Positions 1 to 11,377 of a stretch of DNA of 64,000 bases are shown in pieces. The notes beneath the pieces are model-generated. The model had not been told where the DNA came from. It did no database searches and saw only the letters and a list, made by a program, of their open reading frames with translations. The position numbers and the translations under genes are program-made. Each line of letters begins with the position of its first letter. Position 1 is the first letter of the stretch. Source of the DNA: Paragyromitra xinjiangensis (Eukaryota > Ascomycota > Pezizomycetes > Pezizales > Discinaceae); NCBI GenBank assembly GCA_038503065.1, contig JBCAMK010000009.1, positions 1,116,001 to 1,180,000 on the forward strand. Reading direction: 5' to 3'.

Positions 1-2
1 AG

Positions 3-155
3 TTCTTGGACGCTGCAAAAGATCCTATGGAGAAAGGCCTTGTGAAGGTAGAAGTACAAGAAATTGTTGATGATGCATTGGGGAGCGGATGGGAGAAGGG
101 TTTCAAATTGCTCAATGAGGGGAGAGTCCGAGGAGATGTTGTTTTGAAGATTTGA
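3..155 (+). CDS. C-terminal end of a medium-chain dehydrogenase/reductase-like protein (partial)
   Basis: The window opens inside a + strand coding exon in frame 3. It encodes about 50 residues and ends with TGA at 153-155. The tail resembles the end of zinc-type alcohol dehydrogenases, quinone reductases and enoyl reductases of the MDR superfamily: a late helix (GWEKGFKLLNEG) followed by a short strand (RGDVVLKI). Only the last stretch is present, so substrate and cofactor cannot be judged. It is convergent with SMC4. The family call rests on the tail pattern alone. Another enzyme with a similar helix-strand end is possible. Confidence 0.45.
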   Translation, partial: FLDAAKDPMEKGLVKVEVQEIVDDALGSGWEKGFKLLNEGRVRGDVVLKI

Positions 156-830
156 TCACATGCATGTGCTGGTAGCTGTTAGACGTTGTCAGGTTTAGGA
201 ATTCGATTGGATGGACTTACCGAGTGACAATGGATGGTTGGTTACTTTTTTTGTTCCCTTTCAACTCCACCGCGATATTTTTAGGTTCCGGTCACTATAT
301 CCCATGGTCTGTAAAACCCCAAATCAAGGACGTTACCGTCCTCAATTTTTATCATAAGTTTTCGTTTAGGGGAAGCTCAACAGCCACTATTCTTGCCGCT
401 ACCTCTGCAAAGGCTTTGGTTGATAGTGAATATACTTTTCTTGATTTATCGCATACTATGGGGCAGTGGTTGTTCAGACTTTCGAAACGAAGCGAATATG
501 GTCCTCAATTTCTTACAGACGAAGGGATACCCTTCTAGGATCCCGTTGCGAGACACCCCGCCTTTTACAGATGATTTCTTGGGCAGAGGAGTAACGGAAC
601 AAAGAAAAACAGTGATGGATAATAAAAGGCCTCCGCTCCTTTCTTTATCAGTCCAGAATCAACAGGCAACCCAGACCATAATTCCCAAAAAAGGAATAAT
701 ATATTCATAACGCTATGCACTCATTACAATAATACCCATCCAAAACCCCTACCCCTACCCCGACAACACAAACGCGGACGAAAAATAGAAACAAAGGGTA
801 TGTACTCTATACAAGTAACTAATGATAAAC
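156..830. other. Intergenic, between two convergent genes
   Basis: This should hold the 3' UTRs of the MDR-like gene and of SMC4. The two ORFs of about 105 codons here overlap each other, show no family resemblance and have no plausible continuation. I see no repeat or RNA gene. Confidence 0.5.
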
Positions 831-3800
831 TCAACGCCTTTCGATATAATCCCTATTCTCAATCGTAACGCTTTTTGTCTTTTCGTCCCCACAAAAGTCA
901 CTGTTAGTCCCCGAGGTACTAATCGTCGACAAAGAAATTTTTGGAGCAATAACTTACCATATGATTAACCTTGTAAACACCCACTAGCCTAGCAGCCAGT
1001 TCAAACATGTTATTCCTCAGTGAAATAACAATGAACTGTGCATTCTTAGTCCGCTCCTTGATATACGAGGCAACAATTGAAACGTTCCTAAAGTCCAAAG
1101 CCGCGTCTATCTCGTCCATGACATATAGTGGCGTCGGCTTGTAGTGGTGTAGAGCGAACACCAACGCCAACGAACTTAGAGTTTTTTCTCCACCAGAAAG
1201 ATTCGAAATGTTCTTCCAACTCTTTTTGGGTGGCATGACACTGAAGAGGATGCCTTCCGAGAATGGATCCAAACTATCCACTAGCTCCAGTTCCGCATTA
1301 CCGCCCATGGTGATCATCTGGTACATCTCCTTGAGTCTCAGAGAGATGGCACTAAAGCCCTCCATAAACTCCTCCAGTCTTCGCTTCCTCAAGTCATCTA
1401 GTCTATGCTTCACCAAATCTCTCCCCGATACAGCAGTCTCAAGGTCCGCCGCTCGCACTGCATGTTCTTCTACCCGCTTGCGATATTCCTGGAGGACGGC
1501 AAGATCAACATTAACGTTCTGGATCTTCTCTTCAAGGACGGCGATTTGTGCGTTGAGCTTATTCTTGTCCATATCCGTCAACTCATCCTCCGTATAAATC
1601 GGTAGGTCTAAATTCTCCTCTTCCTCTTGCTCGGCTCCCCCGCCAAGATTAGAAACACTCTGCAGCGTTAACTTCCCCAGTTCCTGTTGCCAATGCCTCG
1701 ACCTCTTCTGGTTGTCTGTAAGCACTTTATGATACTCCTCCAGTTTATTCTTCATCTCGATCTCTGCTGCCCTCGTCTTATTCAGATCTCCCATCTTTTC
1801 GTCTAAATCTTCCTTGAACACCGCTAGCTCCTCTTTCTTTTCCTCTAGATACGCCTGTGCCTCATCTGCCCTTGCAGAACTCTCCTGTGCAGTGCTGTGA
1901 TGCTCTTTTATCTCTCTCTGTAGCTCTTCCAGCTCTACACCAACAGTATCCAGTTCCTTCGTTCCACTCATGAATGCCTTCTCTGCTTTCGCCAAATTCT
2001 TCTCCGCTTTGACTTTGGCTAGATCCGTGCCAGCGACTTGCTCGTTCAACGTCTCCAGCTGCTCTCTGATCCCGTCGACCTTGGACTTTTGGGACCGCAA
2101 CTTGATACCACCAACCTCCATGATGCGATTTTGAAGCGCCTTGATCTCCTCTTCAATCCCGGCTGTTTCTGCGTTTAACTCCTTAATCTCTGATTCTAGT
2201 TTCTCGATCTTTATTTCAAGTGCGGTGACACGACCGACGGATTCGTCAACGCTCGATTTCCGATTTTTGATCGAGAGTTCTCGAACACGCTTCTCCGCGT
2301 CTGCGAGATGGCGAGATGAGGATTCAAGTTCAAGCTCGATCTTAGAGATCATGACTTCTGTTTCTGGAATGCGCTCCTTAAGATCTCTAAGGGAGGCCTG
2401 GAGCTCTCGTTGCTGAATTTGGAATTCTTGGTAGGTGCGCTCCTGCGTGTCTCTGTCACTTTCAAGCTTCGTGACTTGGTCCCTGGAGGTTTCGGCGACG
2501 AGTTTGCTAGACATACGACCCTTGGATACCGTAGTACCACCACCAGTCATAGTACCGGATTTATCAATTAGCTGGCCATCGAGCGTTACCACCCTCCATC
2601 TTTTAGCACCGTATGCGATACGGTTAGCGTGCGCAAGATCTTTGGCAACAAGGGTGTTCTGAAGGACGCTGTAGAATGCAGGGGCAAATATTGGAGACTT
2701 GGGTTTCACGAGGTCAAAGAGTCGAGGAACATTTTCGGGGGTGTCAATGGGGTTGAGATCTCGAGCTTGGAGTTTGTTGAGACAAATGAAGTTTGCACGG
2801 CCAAGATTGTTCTTACGAAGGTAGTCGATGCATTGTTGACCGACTTCGACGGTGTCCACAACCATGTTGTCGAGCTGAGGGCACGCCGTAGAGATGGCTA
2901 CATCATATCTTTGATCGATAACTCCCAGATTACCCAGACGCCCATGGAAGCCCTCGATTCTGCCAGACTCCTTCAGCCGCATCAATCCTGTCAAGACATT
3001 CCCCTGCGTCTGTGTAGCCGCAAGCGACGCTTTCGCTTCATCAGCTTTCTGCCTCGCACTAGAAAGATTATTCCTCAGCGCTGGTTCCTTCAGCGCCATC
3101 TTATCCAGCTCCGCCTGAACTTTCGTTGCCTGCTTCTCCAACTTTGCGCATTCCTTCCTGCAATCCCTCAGCTCCTCCTCTTTTGTCTGTCTCGCTTCCT
3201 GGATCGTCACAATCTTCGCACGAACTTCCTCCAACGCCAGTTTAGACGCATTAGACTTCTCGTGTAGGATATCGAGCTCTGACTGCGCGACTGCAATTGA
3301 GGATTGTTTTTCGTTGATTTTCTCTTTCCATGGTTCGAGGGCCTTCTGCTTAGTGGCAATTTGGTCGGAGAAGCCTTGGGTTTTCTCCTTAAGGTTATCA
3401 CGAATTTTTTCGAGCTCGGCTTCTTGGACAGCGAGGTTTTGCTCGAGGGAGGAGATTTCAGCCCCAAAACGGTTGATATCGTTGGTGTGTTTTTCAATCA
3501 TGGCGGTAGCTTCAGAGGCGGATAGGCGGTTCTGCATTGTAGATTAGACGAATCGGGTTCCTATAGAAAGTGAAGGGAATACGGACTGTTTGTATGGATT
3601 TTTGGAGTTTCTTTTGTTTTTGAGTTAGGAATTTTTCTTTTTCTTGGAATTTGACGTTCTCTTTATCGTTTCTAGCCATCTCCTTGAGGATATTCTTGGT
3701 AGCTTCCTCGACTTCCTATATTTCTCAGACAGTGAGCTTCCCAACTAAGCCCGTGGGGGATTGGTGAGATGTACCTCGACTTCCTTTACCCCTTGCTTAT

Positions 3801-5453
3801 ACTTCTTCTCCAACTTCTTAATAGCCTGTTCATTCCCACTATGTTTCTCCAACTCATCATCCAGCTGCGCTTGCAACTGCGTAATCATGTCACTCGTGAC
3901 ATTGATGTTGCGATCACTATCAGTAATATGGATCTGATACAACGCACACTTTTTCAACACTAACTCATTCTCATTCCTGATAAACTCAAGTGCCACATCC
4001 TTCTTATCCTCAAGACTATTCTTCTCCTTCTCGACATGCTGCACACGTGCAGACTTCTCGACGCACACCTCGTTCAGTTCTTCTACCTGCGTCGCACTCT
4101 CTTCAATTGGCTGTTTGTATTTAGAAGTGCCGATGATATCTTCCAGGTACTCAAGCAGACCATCATCGTTATCATTCTGTGCCTTTGGTTTCATCTGCGC
4201 AATAGATTCGACCTCTCCCTGGAGGATAAGAAAACGTTTATGGTCCAAATCGATCCCCCTCCCACGGAGAAGGGTTGTAACTTGAGTATAATCGGAAGTA
4301 CTTCCATTGATATAGTATTTGCTGCTATTATTTTTAAAGGCACGACGGGAGATAATGAGAGTGCTGTCGGGAACAGGAGCGGATTCACCACCTCCAGGGG
4401 AATCAAGGACTTCCCGGAAGTGCACCTCGACCTCGCAGTACTCGAGGTTAGGGAAATTGGCTGAGTTGTGGATTAGAGCCGAAATCTTGCCTTGGCGCAT
4501 TTTAGAGGCACGGAATCCGAACACGAAGAGGAGGGAGTCGATGACGTTTGATTTGCCGGAGCCATTGGGGCCAACGACGGATGAAAAGGACTAGGTGAAG
4601 GGGATTGGTCAGTATATAGAAAACTTCGATTGCTGCTCAGAGCAAGCTATGATGGTATTTTGTGACCTACAGCATGGAATGGGCCGACTTCTTGTCGTCC
4701 AGCATAGGATTTGAAATTCACAAGCACTAAATGTGTAATCACCAATCGGGGTTTTGGGCCCGCTAGCTCTTCTGCTTGCTGCTGCTCGAAAAGAGCGTTT
4801 GCTCGTGACTTGACAATCAGTGGGGGTTGCATCTGCGACATCATTGAATCTCGGGAACCAGGGCGAGGCGTAGCAGCCGGTGATGGGGATCTTGGAGCAA
4901 ACTGCGACTTTGAAGATGGGGACTTGATGTCTGTCAGGAGTGTTTTTAGTGGTGATTGCACTGGAGCTGGAGTTGTAGGAGCTGGAGTTCCAGCACGTGA
5001 TTCGCTGCGAGGTTGCTTTGAAGGCGGTGGTTCTTCAGAGGGTGCTCGTGGGGCAGCTTGTCTACTCGCCACAGGGCTAGATTTCGGGGCTACATCTGGG
5101 TCCGGCTCAGGTGTGACTTCGATCTCGGGAATTTCTGATTTCCGTGCGGCGGGTTTCCGCCTTGTTGTGCGTGTGGCTCTAGGTTTGGGAGCAGTTGCGG
5201 GTGCTTCAGAGTCTCCGGACTTCACGCGCCTTGCCCGCGTCTTTGGCGCAGCAGAAGATGCCCCGGGGGTGGGGCCTGGCGTCGCGGTAACTCTTCGGGA
5301 TTTCCGGCGAGGAGTGGGCGCAACTTCTTCCTCAAACTCGTCGTCATTTTCTTCTCTGGTTGGTTCTTCTGCTTCGGAGCCCGAGGACTCGACCACTTTC
5401 CGGCGGGAAGCAGCAGCCCGCCGTGAAGGCCGAGCAGGGGTTATTGTCGACAT
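831..5453 (-). CDS. SMC4: SMC4, condensin core ATPase subunit
   Basis: Structural maintenance of chromosomes protein 4, the partner of SMC2 in condensin, which compacts mitotic chromosomes in the nucleus. Exons (minus strand): 4671-5453, 3775-4590, 3587-3715, 958-3531 and 831-878, giving 1449 aa, the usual fungal length. The N-terminal ~220 residues are Pro/Ser/Arg-rich and disordered. Walker A (GPNGSGKS) is at about residues 268-275, just after intron 1. Long coiled coils flank the hinge, around residue 765 (GRLGNLGVIDQRYD). The C-terminal head has the ABC signature (NLSGGEKTLSSLAL) and Walker B (VMDEIDAALD). Intron 3 uses an unusual GTCCGT donor but restores the family sequence. The last exon is only 48 nt; without it the protein would end in unrelated residues after KVNHM. 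The start is the first Met of the open frame. Confidence 0.96.
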
Positions 5454-5836
5454 AGAATCGACGGAACTGAATTGGCGCTTCGTGATGGGCGATTGGGGGC
5501 TCTAAGGCTCTAAGGCTCTAAAAGAGGGGGAAAGGGGGCTGTCGATAGCTAATTGTGGGGTAGGATATGCAGAGTGATTGTTTTTCTGTGGAAGGGAATC
5601 CGATACAGAATATCAAAACATTGGCGGTCTTGGCAAACATGAGCCGCAGTTTGTAAACACCATCGAGATACCTGCCCAGATAGCCCTAGCCCTAATCATG
5701 AACTGTCCATGGAATTATTACTACTCAGAAGTTAAATTCTTTAGCGAAGTTAGTATTTTTCAAAATATCTATTAGTACATGATGCTTGGTGCTCTCTCGA
5801 TTCTATTATACTATTCTCTTTCAGAATCATGAGCTA
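5454..5836. other. Intergenic between TRM10 3' end and SMC4 start
   Basis: About 380 bp, presumably holding the SMC4 promoter and TRM10 3' UTR. A short direct repeat (ctctaaggctctaaggctctaa) lies at about 5500-5521. No gene is visible. Confidence 0.5.
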
Positions 5837-7198
5837 TCACCCTGCAACGACAGCTGCTTCTGGAGATAGTTCTGGTTTTGGTTCCCCAGCTTCATCCCCG
5901 TCCCCAAGCGAACCATTGAGCAAGGGTTCTCTGGTCTTCGACCCCATCTCGCCTTCCTCTCCCTCTCCCTCTCCCTCTCCCTCTCCCTCTCCCTCTTCCT
6001 CCTCACCTTCGCCATCTTGCTCCTCCGCCTCCACATCCTTTTTAGGTTTTAGTTTCGGCTGTTTTCGTTGCGGGATAACTTCCATGAAGGCCGCCTTCCA
6101 ATCCCGACATTCAAGGTATTTCAACATAATCTCGACTACCTGATTTGTAGTGAGGACGAAACGGGAGGACATCTTGATATAGTCACCGATAGGAAGCTTA
6201 GCAGTCTTGATGCCTTGTGCTACCGCCTTGTCATAACAAAGGCTCTATTTCCAAGAACACCAATTAGCATAAAACTCTCTCTAGCCTTTTCACTAAACGG
6301 GTGATACATGATAGCACCTACCTTGTATCGATTCCTGTCGACAATCCCCCCAATAATGTAGCTTTTCCCAGCCTCTAGGTCTTCAACCGTATCGGGCGAG
6401 TCCGCAGTCAAGTATATTAGATCATTTTTGTTCTCTTCTGTGACCTCATACTCTTTATCCGAGAACTTGACGCCCTTCCAACGTAGATGCTGGTTATTAA
6501 TGACGGTCTGATAGCGCTCGAGGAGCCGACCATTGAGTGAGGTGACACGAAGAGTGATTTGTCGTGTCGAGAGACGGTTGACGGCGTAGCAGCGTGTGAG
6601 CTGGGAGGACATGGAAATGATTTCCTATACGCACTACTCAACACTAGAGACCAAAGAAATGTTAAACCAGAAGGAGTCATACTTTATCATTCATCTTATC
6701 GTCAAACCCGCAATCCATGATGAATGTTATAGGCTCGAGAACCCTCACAGGCTGTGCTTGTTGTGTCTTCTGCTTTTTCTTTATCGGCTCTGATTCAACA
6801 TCACCCTGAACACTTCCATTCCCGGAACCTACCTCCTCTTTCTCTCCACCAGTTTTCCGCTTCAACCCAGTGCCGCTTTGCGCCTCGGCGAGCCCTCGCT
6901 TCCGTTGTTTTGCTGCTTTCTTCTTTTCTCGTTTGTCGGCCTTCCATTGCTCGCGGGTATCAGCAAATCGTTGCAGTTTCTTTAGTTTCTTTAGTTGGTT
7001 TTTTGAAAGCTCTTTCTCCTCCTTAGGTTCCCCATCCGCGGAGGTGGCGGGATTCTCTATATCTTGTGCTTGAACCGGTACTTCCTTTGTAGTGCCGTCT
7101 ACTGGCAATTGAGCATCCAGATCTATAGCATCCGAAGCTTTCCCTTCCACCGAAGCAGACTTAACCCCCTTTTTCGCTTGTGCCTCCATCCCAACCAT
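5837..7198 (-). CDS. TRM10: TRM10, tRNA (guanine-9-N1)-methyltransferase
   Basis: SPOUT-family, SAM-dependent enzyme that methylates N1 of G9 in tRNAs. Exons (minus): 6683-7198, 6322-6624 and 5837-6244, giving 408 aa. The N-terminal ~150 residues are charged and lysine-rich ([12 protein letters not shown]). The core starts at [16 protein letters not shown], then [11 protein letters not shown], the [19 protein letters not shown] strand, [12 protein letters not shown] and the cofactor-knot end [21 protein letters not shown], followed by [15 protein letters not shown]. Splicing at 6244/6322 recovers [16 protein letters not shown], typical of the family. The C-terminus has an acidic Glu-Gly tail encoded by a hexanucleotide repeat. 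It is divergent from GRIM-19, with 193 bp between the start codons. Confidence 0.95.
5956..5998. repeat. (CTCTCC)n hexanucleotide repeat inside TRM10 exon 3
   Basis: About seven near-perfect tandem copies of CTCTCC. On the coding (minus) strand they encode alternating Glu-Gly in the acidic C-terminal tail of TRM10. Copy-number changes would stay in frame. Confidence 0.9.
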
Positions 7199-7391
7199 CC
7201 TTCGTTCGTCGTGAGTACCGTGCTATCAAGAAACCGCTGAACAAAAGAGTCAACGCCCCAGAGCCCCACCACACCAACACCAGCATAATCCGGGTAACCC
7301 TTCACTCCAAACACCAAGCTCAACGTCAACCCCCCACTCCGCGATAAACACCTTAAAACACCCCCGAATTCACAACCCTACTCATCCAATT
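7199..7391. promoter_or_regulatory. Shared divergent promoter region TRM10 / GRIM-19
   Basis: Only 193 bp separate the two start codons, so both genes must be driven from here or from overlapping leaders. I recognise no specific factor site. Confidence 0.5.
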
Positions 7392-7979
7392 ATGGTACAA
7401 GGTGCGGCTCTACCCTGACAGATAAATGAATACACGCTGACGTTGAATTGAACTTCTATCATAGATCTTCCACCATCCGGAGGCTATGGGCCTATCCAAT
7501 ATAAACGCAATATCCCAGCCCGTGGGTTTAAGCCTGCTTACTACCTCCTCGCTATGGGTATCGTTTGCACTTACGGGTTCTACCATGTTGGGAAAGCGAA
7601 TAAAGAGCTAAAGTCTGTCTTTCCTGGTGTCTATGGTGCGACCTATAGATCAATTCCACTGACGGATGAGGTGGGATAGTGAATTCGCCCGGGAGAAAGC
7701 ATGGGCTCGGGTCCACTTAATCCCGTTACTTGAGGCTGAGGCGGATCGTGATGTGGTCCGTCGACAGATTGCGGCTGAAGCGCGCGAGAGGGAGCTTATG
7801 AAGGATGTGAAGGGGTGGAAGTTTGGAAGCGTTTACAATACGGAAAGGTGCGTTTTACTTTCTCCAGGATTTAAACCCATTGGTGTGCTGCATTCAATGC
7901 GGTTATCGGCTAAGAAAACGATGTTTTGGTTCATAGATTTGTCCGACCGAGTAGCACACCGGCCCCAACAGATTCATAG
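7392..7979 (+). CDS. NDUFA13: Mitochondrial complex I subunit GRIM-19 (NDUFA13 family)
   Basis: Accessory subunit of NADH:ubiquinone oxidoreductase in the inner mitochondrial membrane. Exons: 7392-7401, 7465-7612, 7680-7847 and 7937-7979, giving 122 aa, the usual size. The start (MVQDLPPSGGYGPIQYKRN) is made by a 10-nt first exon. It is followed by GFKPAYYLL, a single membrane segment (AMGIVCTYGFYHVG), then the charged helix with AREKAWARVHLIPLLEAE and DRDVVRRQ, and the conserved end VYNTERFVRPS. Intron 2 uses a GTCTGT donor and is the least certain border. The other junctions reproduce family residues exactly. The last exon ends with TAG at 7977-7979. Confidence 0.92.
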
Positions 7980-8304
7980 ATTCTTAAGTCCCAAAAGACG
8001 TAGAAAGACAATTCATGAGGATATATTCTGTATCATACCAAGTTCCAAATGCAGCATTATAAAACACGGTATCGTAGCCAGGAAAAAAGCGAAAATCAAG
8101 AGGTATACCGACTGCCAATGTTCATGAAACATGAAAATCAATCTCCACAAAACCGGAATGGAGCCCATCAGATATCACATCAATCATAACAAGCATAACC
8201 AAGATGGCAAGAAAGGGTGATCCTAAACAAAAAAATCGAAAGCAAAACGAAAACAAAAAACCCATACAAGCTAAAATCAGTCCCAAGTATATCTCCCCTT
8301 GTCT
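7980..8304. other. Intergenic between two convergent genes
   Basis: About 325 bp, A-rich toward 8230-8270, presumably the 3' UTRs of GRIM-19 and the GH5 gene. Nothing else is seen. Confidence 0.5.
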
Positions 8305-10566
8305 TCACATGATCGTACACTGCTTATAATTCCGATTACACATCTCCAAATATCCTTCATCCTCGTAATCAACCCCCATCTTCCCCACTCCCTGCACTTT
8401 AATCCCTTGCTCACCCTCCGCATGCCACCACCTTAACACACTCCTTTCATCATCATACTCCCACTTCCCACCAGTCACCGTGACCTTAATATCATCTTTC
8501 GGGAAATGGAACGGTGGCACAAACATTTCCGTCGGTGCCGCCTCATCGGTGGGTTTGCTTGAAATCAACTTCAACTCGAATGTGCTCTTACTCAAGTTGA
8601 AGCCGCTCTCCACAATAGTGCCAGCAGTATATACTGGTGACGGGCGCACAAATGCCTCTGCTGCACGCGAACCAGCGACAACGTCGGGGGAGATCTTTTG
8701 CAGGTCGCTACGGGTCGTGGACATGGAGTCCTTCGAAAGTGCGCGCTTCAGTGTCGAAGCATCGATTGGTTCCTCCGGATGTGCGTCTTGGTGTTTCCCA
8801 GCAGCGGAATTTGGTGGACGGTCGTCAACCGAGAAGATCGACAGGTCTTCGCCGTTCCAGTTATCACCCCATTCATGGTTGTTTGACGCACAATACGTCC
8901 ACAACGTGAACCCGACCTGAGCACCCTCGAGGGCGAAGTGATTGGCATCCATAGCGCGGATCTGGGAAATATAGTCGCCAGTTTTATAGGCATATTTGTC
9001 GTCCATATCATATGGGATGCCGATTTCGGTAAAGACACAGGGAGTGAGACCGATGTTGTCAATGCCTTCCTGTTTCATTGCTTTAAGTTGGTCGCGAAGA
9101 CAGTTTCTATGACCGGTTAATCTAGAAATGAAATACTTCACGTGCTCGAAAATGTCTGCCTACCTGATTGCAGTTTCACCAATCTTGACGGCGAAAGTAG
9201 GGGATAAGTATCGTCCTCTCAAAACGCCCAGCACATCGACGTTCCACAGTCGATTCCATTTCTTCGTCATCAATGTAATGCCGTCATAAAAATGCGGCGC
9301 ATACACCATTCTATCATGCGCATCCTCGGTTCCCTTGATATTTGGTGGAATCTCAAACACCGGCGGCTGGCAGAACAAAATGGCGGTTTTATGCACCTCC
9401 CGAATAGCCCTTGAATATTTCCTGTAATGTTGTAGAAAATAAGTCTCTGTGAATTTCTCCGCAGTTACTATTTCCCCATTCGGCATCTTCCCAAAATAGT
9501 CAGTTTTAAGGATTGTGTCTGTCTCAGGATCCCAGACGCCATGCTGTGCCCAAATACACGTCCCAAGTTTCCAATCCGGATCACGTTTCCACCCGTATCG
9601 AGAGTCGTCATAGTCAGCCGGGAGCCATGCTTGAATGCCTTTTGGGTCAACAAGGGCGGACCCCGTCTTGAAAGGGCCTGTACCGCCGAAATCCCAGGTG
9701 TCGATTTCGCACGCTCGGCCACTGCCTGTAAGGATTGCCTGCCATGCAGTGGGGGAAGTCCCCTTCTGTAATTTCTGCTGTGTTGGAATAGCATCCAGTT
9801 TCTGGTACCCGATCAACCCACGGTTCGGCTCGTTGAGTGATTCGTATCCAATGACCGGGCAGTCTTCTAGATCACCAGCGTCATGAATCCGCTTAGCGAG
9901 GTGTTTCACAGCAGCGATGAAATGATCCTGGAGGAAATCCTGGATATTCTGGCCATTTATGATACATTTTGGCGCGAAATCCCTTCCTCCAAACCACAGT
10001 GTAAACATAGTCAAGCAAGCGAGTCTCTGATAATTGGTTGACCAAATCATTTTCGGAAAGGTTGCGGGGTCCGGGTATGTATTGTGGATTAATGCAGCTT
10101 CCGTCACCTGAAAAGTCATTGGGTTGAGGCCCATAGCGTAGACGGTCCACATTGGAGCTCCCGAACCACCCGAATATCGAGACCACACGTCTTGGTGGGG
10201 GTCCATAAACACCATGAAGTCGTACTCCTTCGCTTTTCGGAGGATCTTGATAGTATGGTCAATCCATTCTTCGTCGTAGATACCAGGCCCCTTCGCTTCT
10301 ATAGCTTCCCAGGTGAAGACATATCGGATGGTGTTGTAGCCACAATTACGCAGCCGTTGGAAATGCACGTCTGCATCTTCGAGCAGGAACGGTCGCCCGA
10401 CAAAGGAAACGTTATCGCCATCGAAGAAATCCTTGGCGACGTGGGAAGGGAGGTCAGGTTTAGTAGGAAACTTGACGTCAGAAGCGACGTTGATGCCCCG
10501 AAGGGTTACTTGACGGTTGTGTTCGTCTTTGAAATAAGGGCCGTCTATAGTTAAGAATTTAGGCAT
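8305..10566 (-). CDS. EGH1: GH5 subfamily 12 beta-glucosidase, EGH1/ergosteryl-beta-glucosidase-like
   Basis: Glycoside hydrolase family 5 enzyme of the fungal group that hydrolyses ergosteryl-glucoside or glucosylceramide. Exons (minus): 9164-10566 and 8305-9106, giving 734 aa, close to yeast Egh1. The N-terminus carries FKDEHNRQVTLRGINV, then a TIM-barrel core with DPHQDVWSRYSGG. The acid/base motif YESLNEP is at about residue 245. The nucleophile region TEIGIPYDMDDK lies early in exon 2, followed by GFTLWTYCASNNHEWGDNWN. A beta-sandwich-like C-terminal domain follows and the protein ends in CTIM. There is no signal peptide, as expected for an intracellular sterol-glucoside hydrolase. Sterol versus ceramide specificity cannot be read from sequence. 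Confidence 0.88.
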
Positions 10567-11377
10567 GGTGGTTACGCGAGTGGAGCAAAAGAATCGGAAG
10601 AATGTACGATTGGCCTGTGGATGGTTTGCTATGGTGAGTTCTCGATTTCCTCGGTGACGGTGGTGGAGCTGGTCAGCTGGGAGCTCTTACCCTGAACTTG
10701 TGAGCGCAACTGAGTAAATATGACCTGTGACCGAGGCGAATGCTGTAGTAACGCAGATTTGAGTACCGTGATAACCGCCTTCCGAGAGTATTTCGAGAAG
10801 CCAGAGAAACAACAAGCGAATCCCGAGCCGTATTGTTGTTGCTGTAGAGCAGGCAGATATCGATGATGTATGGGTCTAACTGGGGTGGCGTATTCCCGGT
10901 TATCTTGGCTTGGCAGATCTCATCCAGACGGGTCTCAGCTCTCTGGTGGAAGATCTGGGACACTAACACAGAATCAGTCCAGCGTAATCACACAACGTCA
11001 CTCGATATTCTTCGACTTTGACACCAAACTAGGAGCCCAATGCATCCCGTGGTAATGTGCCTGTTAAAGTTACATAAGTTTTGCCCGTACCTCTCGGTCT
11101 ACTACACGCGTCTGGCTCGTTAACTAGGATTGATCAACACCCTAGCCCCAAGCGCGCGGCTAAAGCTCAAGGTTCCAGGATCGTTCAAGAAACTGGTAGA
11201 AAGGTTGTCAACATGTACCCTCAGAGTGTTCATAGCTATGGGATGTCCCTAGCAATGTTAAGGACTTTAACTGTGAAATATATCCCAAAATGCCCCCAAG
11301 AGGCTTGGGGGCGTGCTAGGAGGTTAAAATTAAGTGTGATTTTTAGAATAAAGTACTTTTCTCTTATAATTACCTAG
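10567..11377. other. Intergenic, upstream of the GH5 gene
   Basis: About 810 bp, GH5 promoter side. The short ORFs show no resemblance to known proteins. A GC-rich stem-like stretch (ccccaagaggcttgggg) at about 11293-11309 is a perfect small inverted repeat. Confidence 0.45.

Noticed and set aside
4711..5505. 264-codon + strand ORF opposite SMC4 exon 1
   Set aside because: It is an antisense shadow of the Pro/Ser/Arg-rich SMC4 N-terminus, and its protein is a Gly/Ser/Val-rich sequence without a family.
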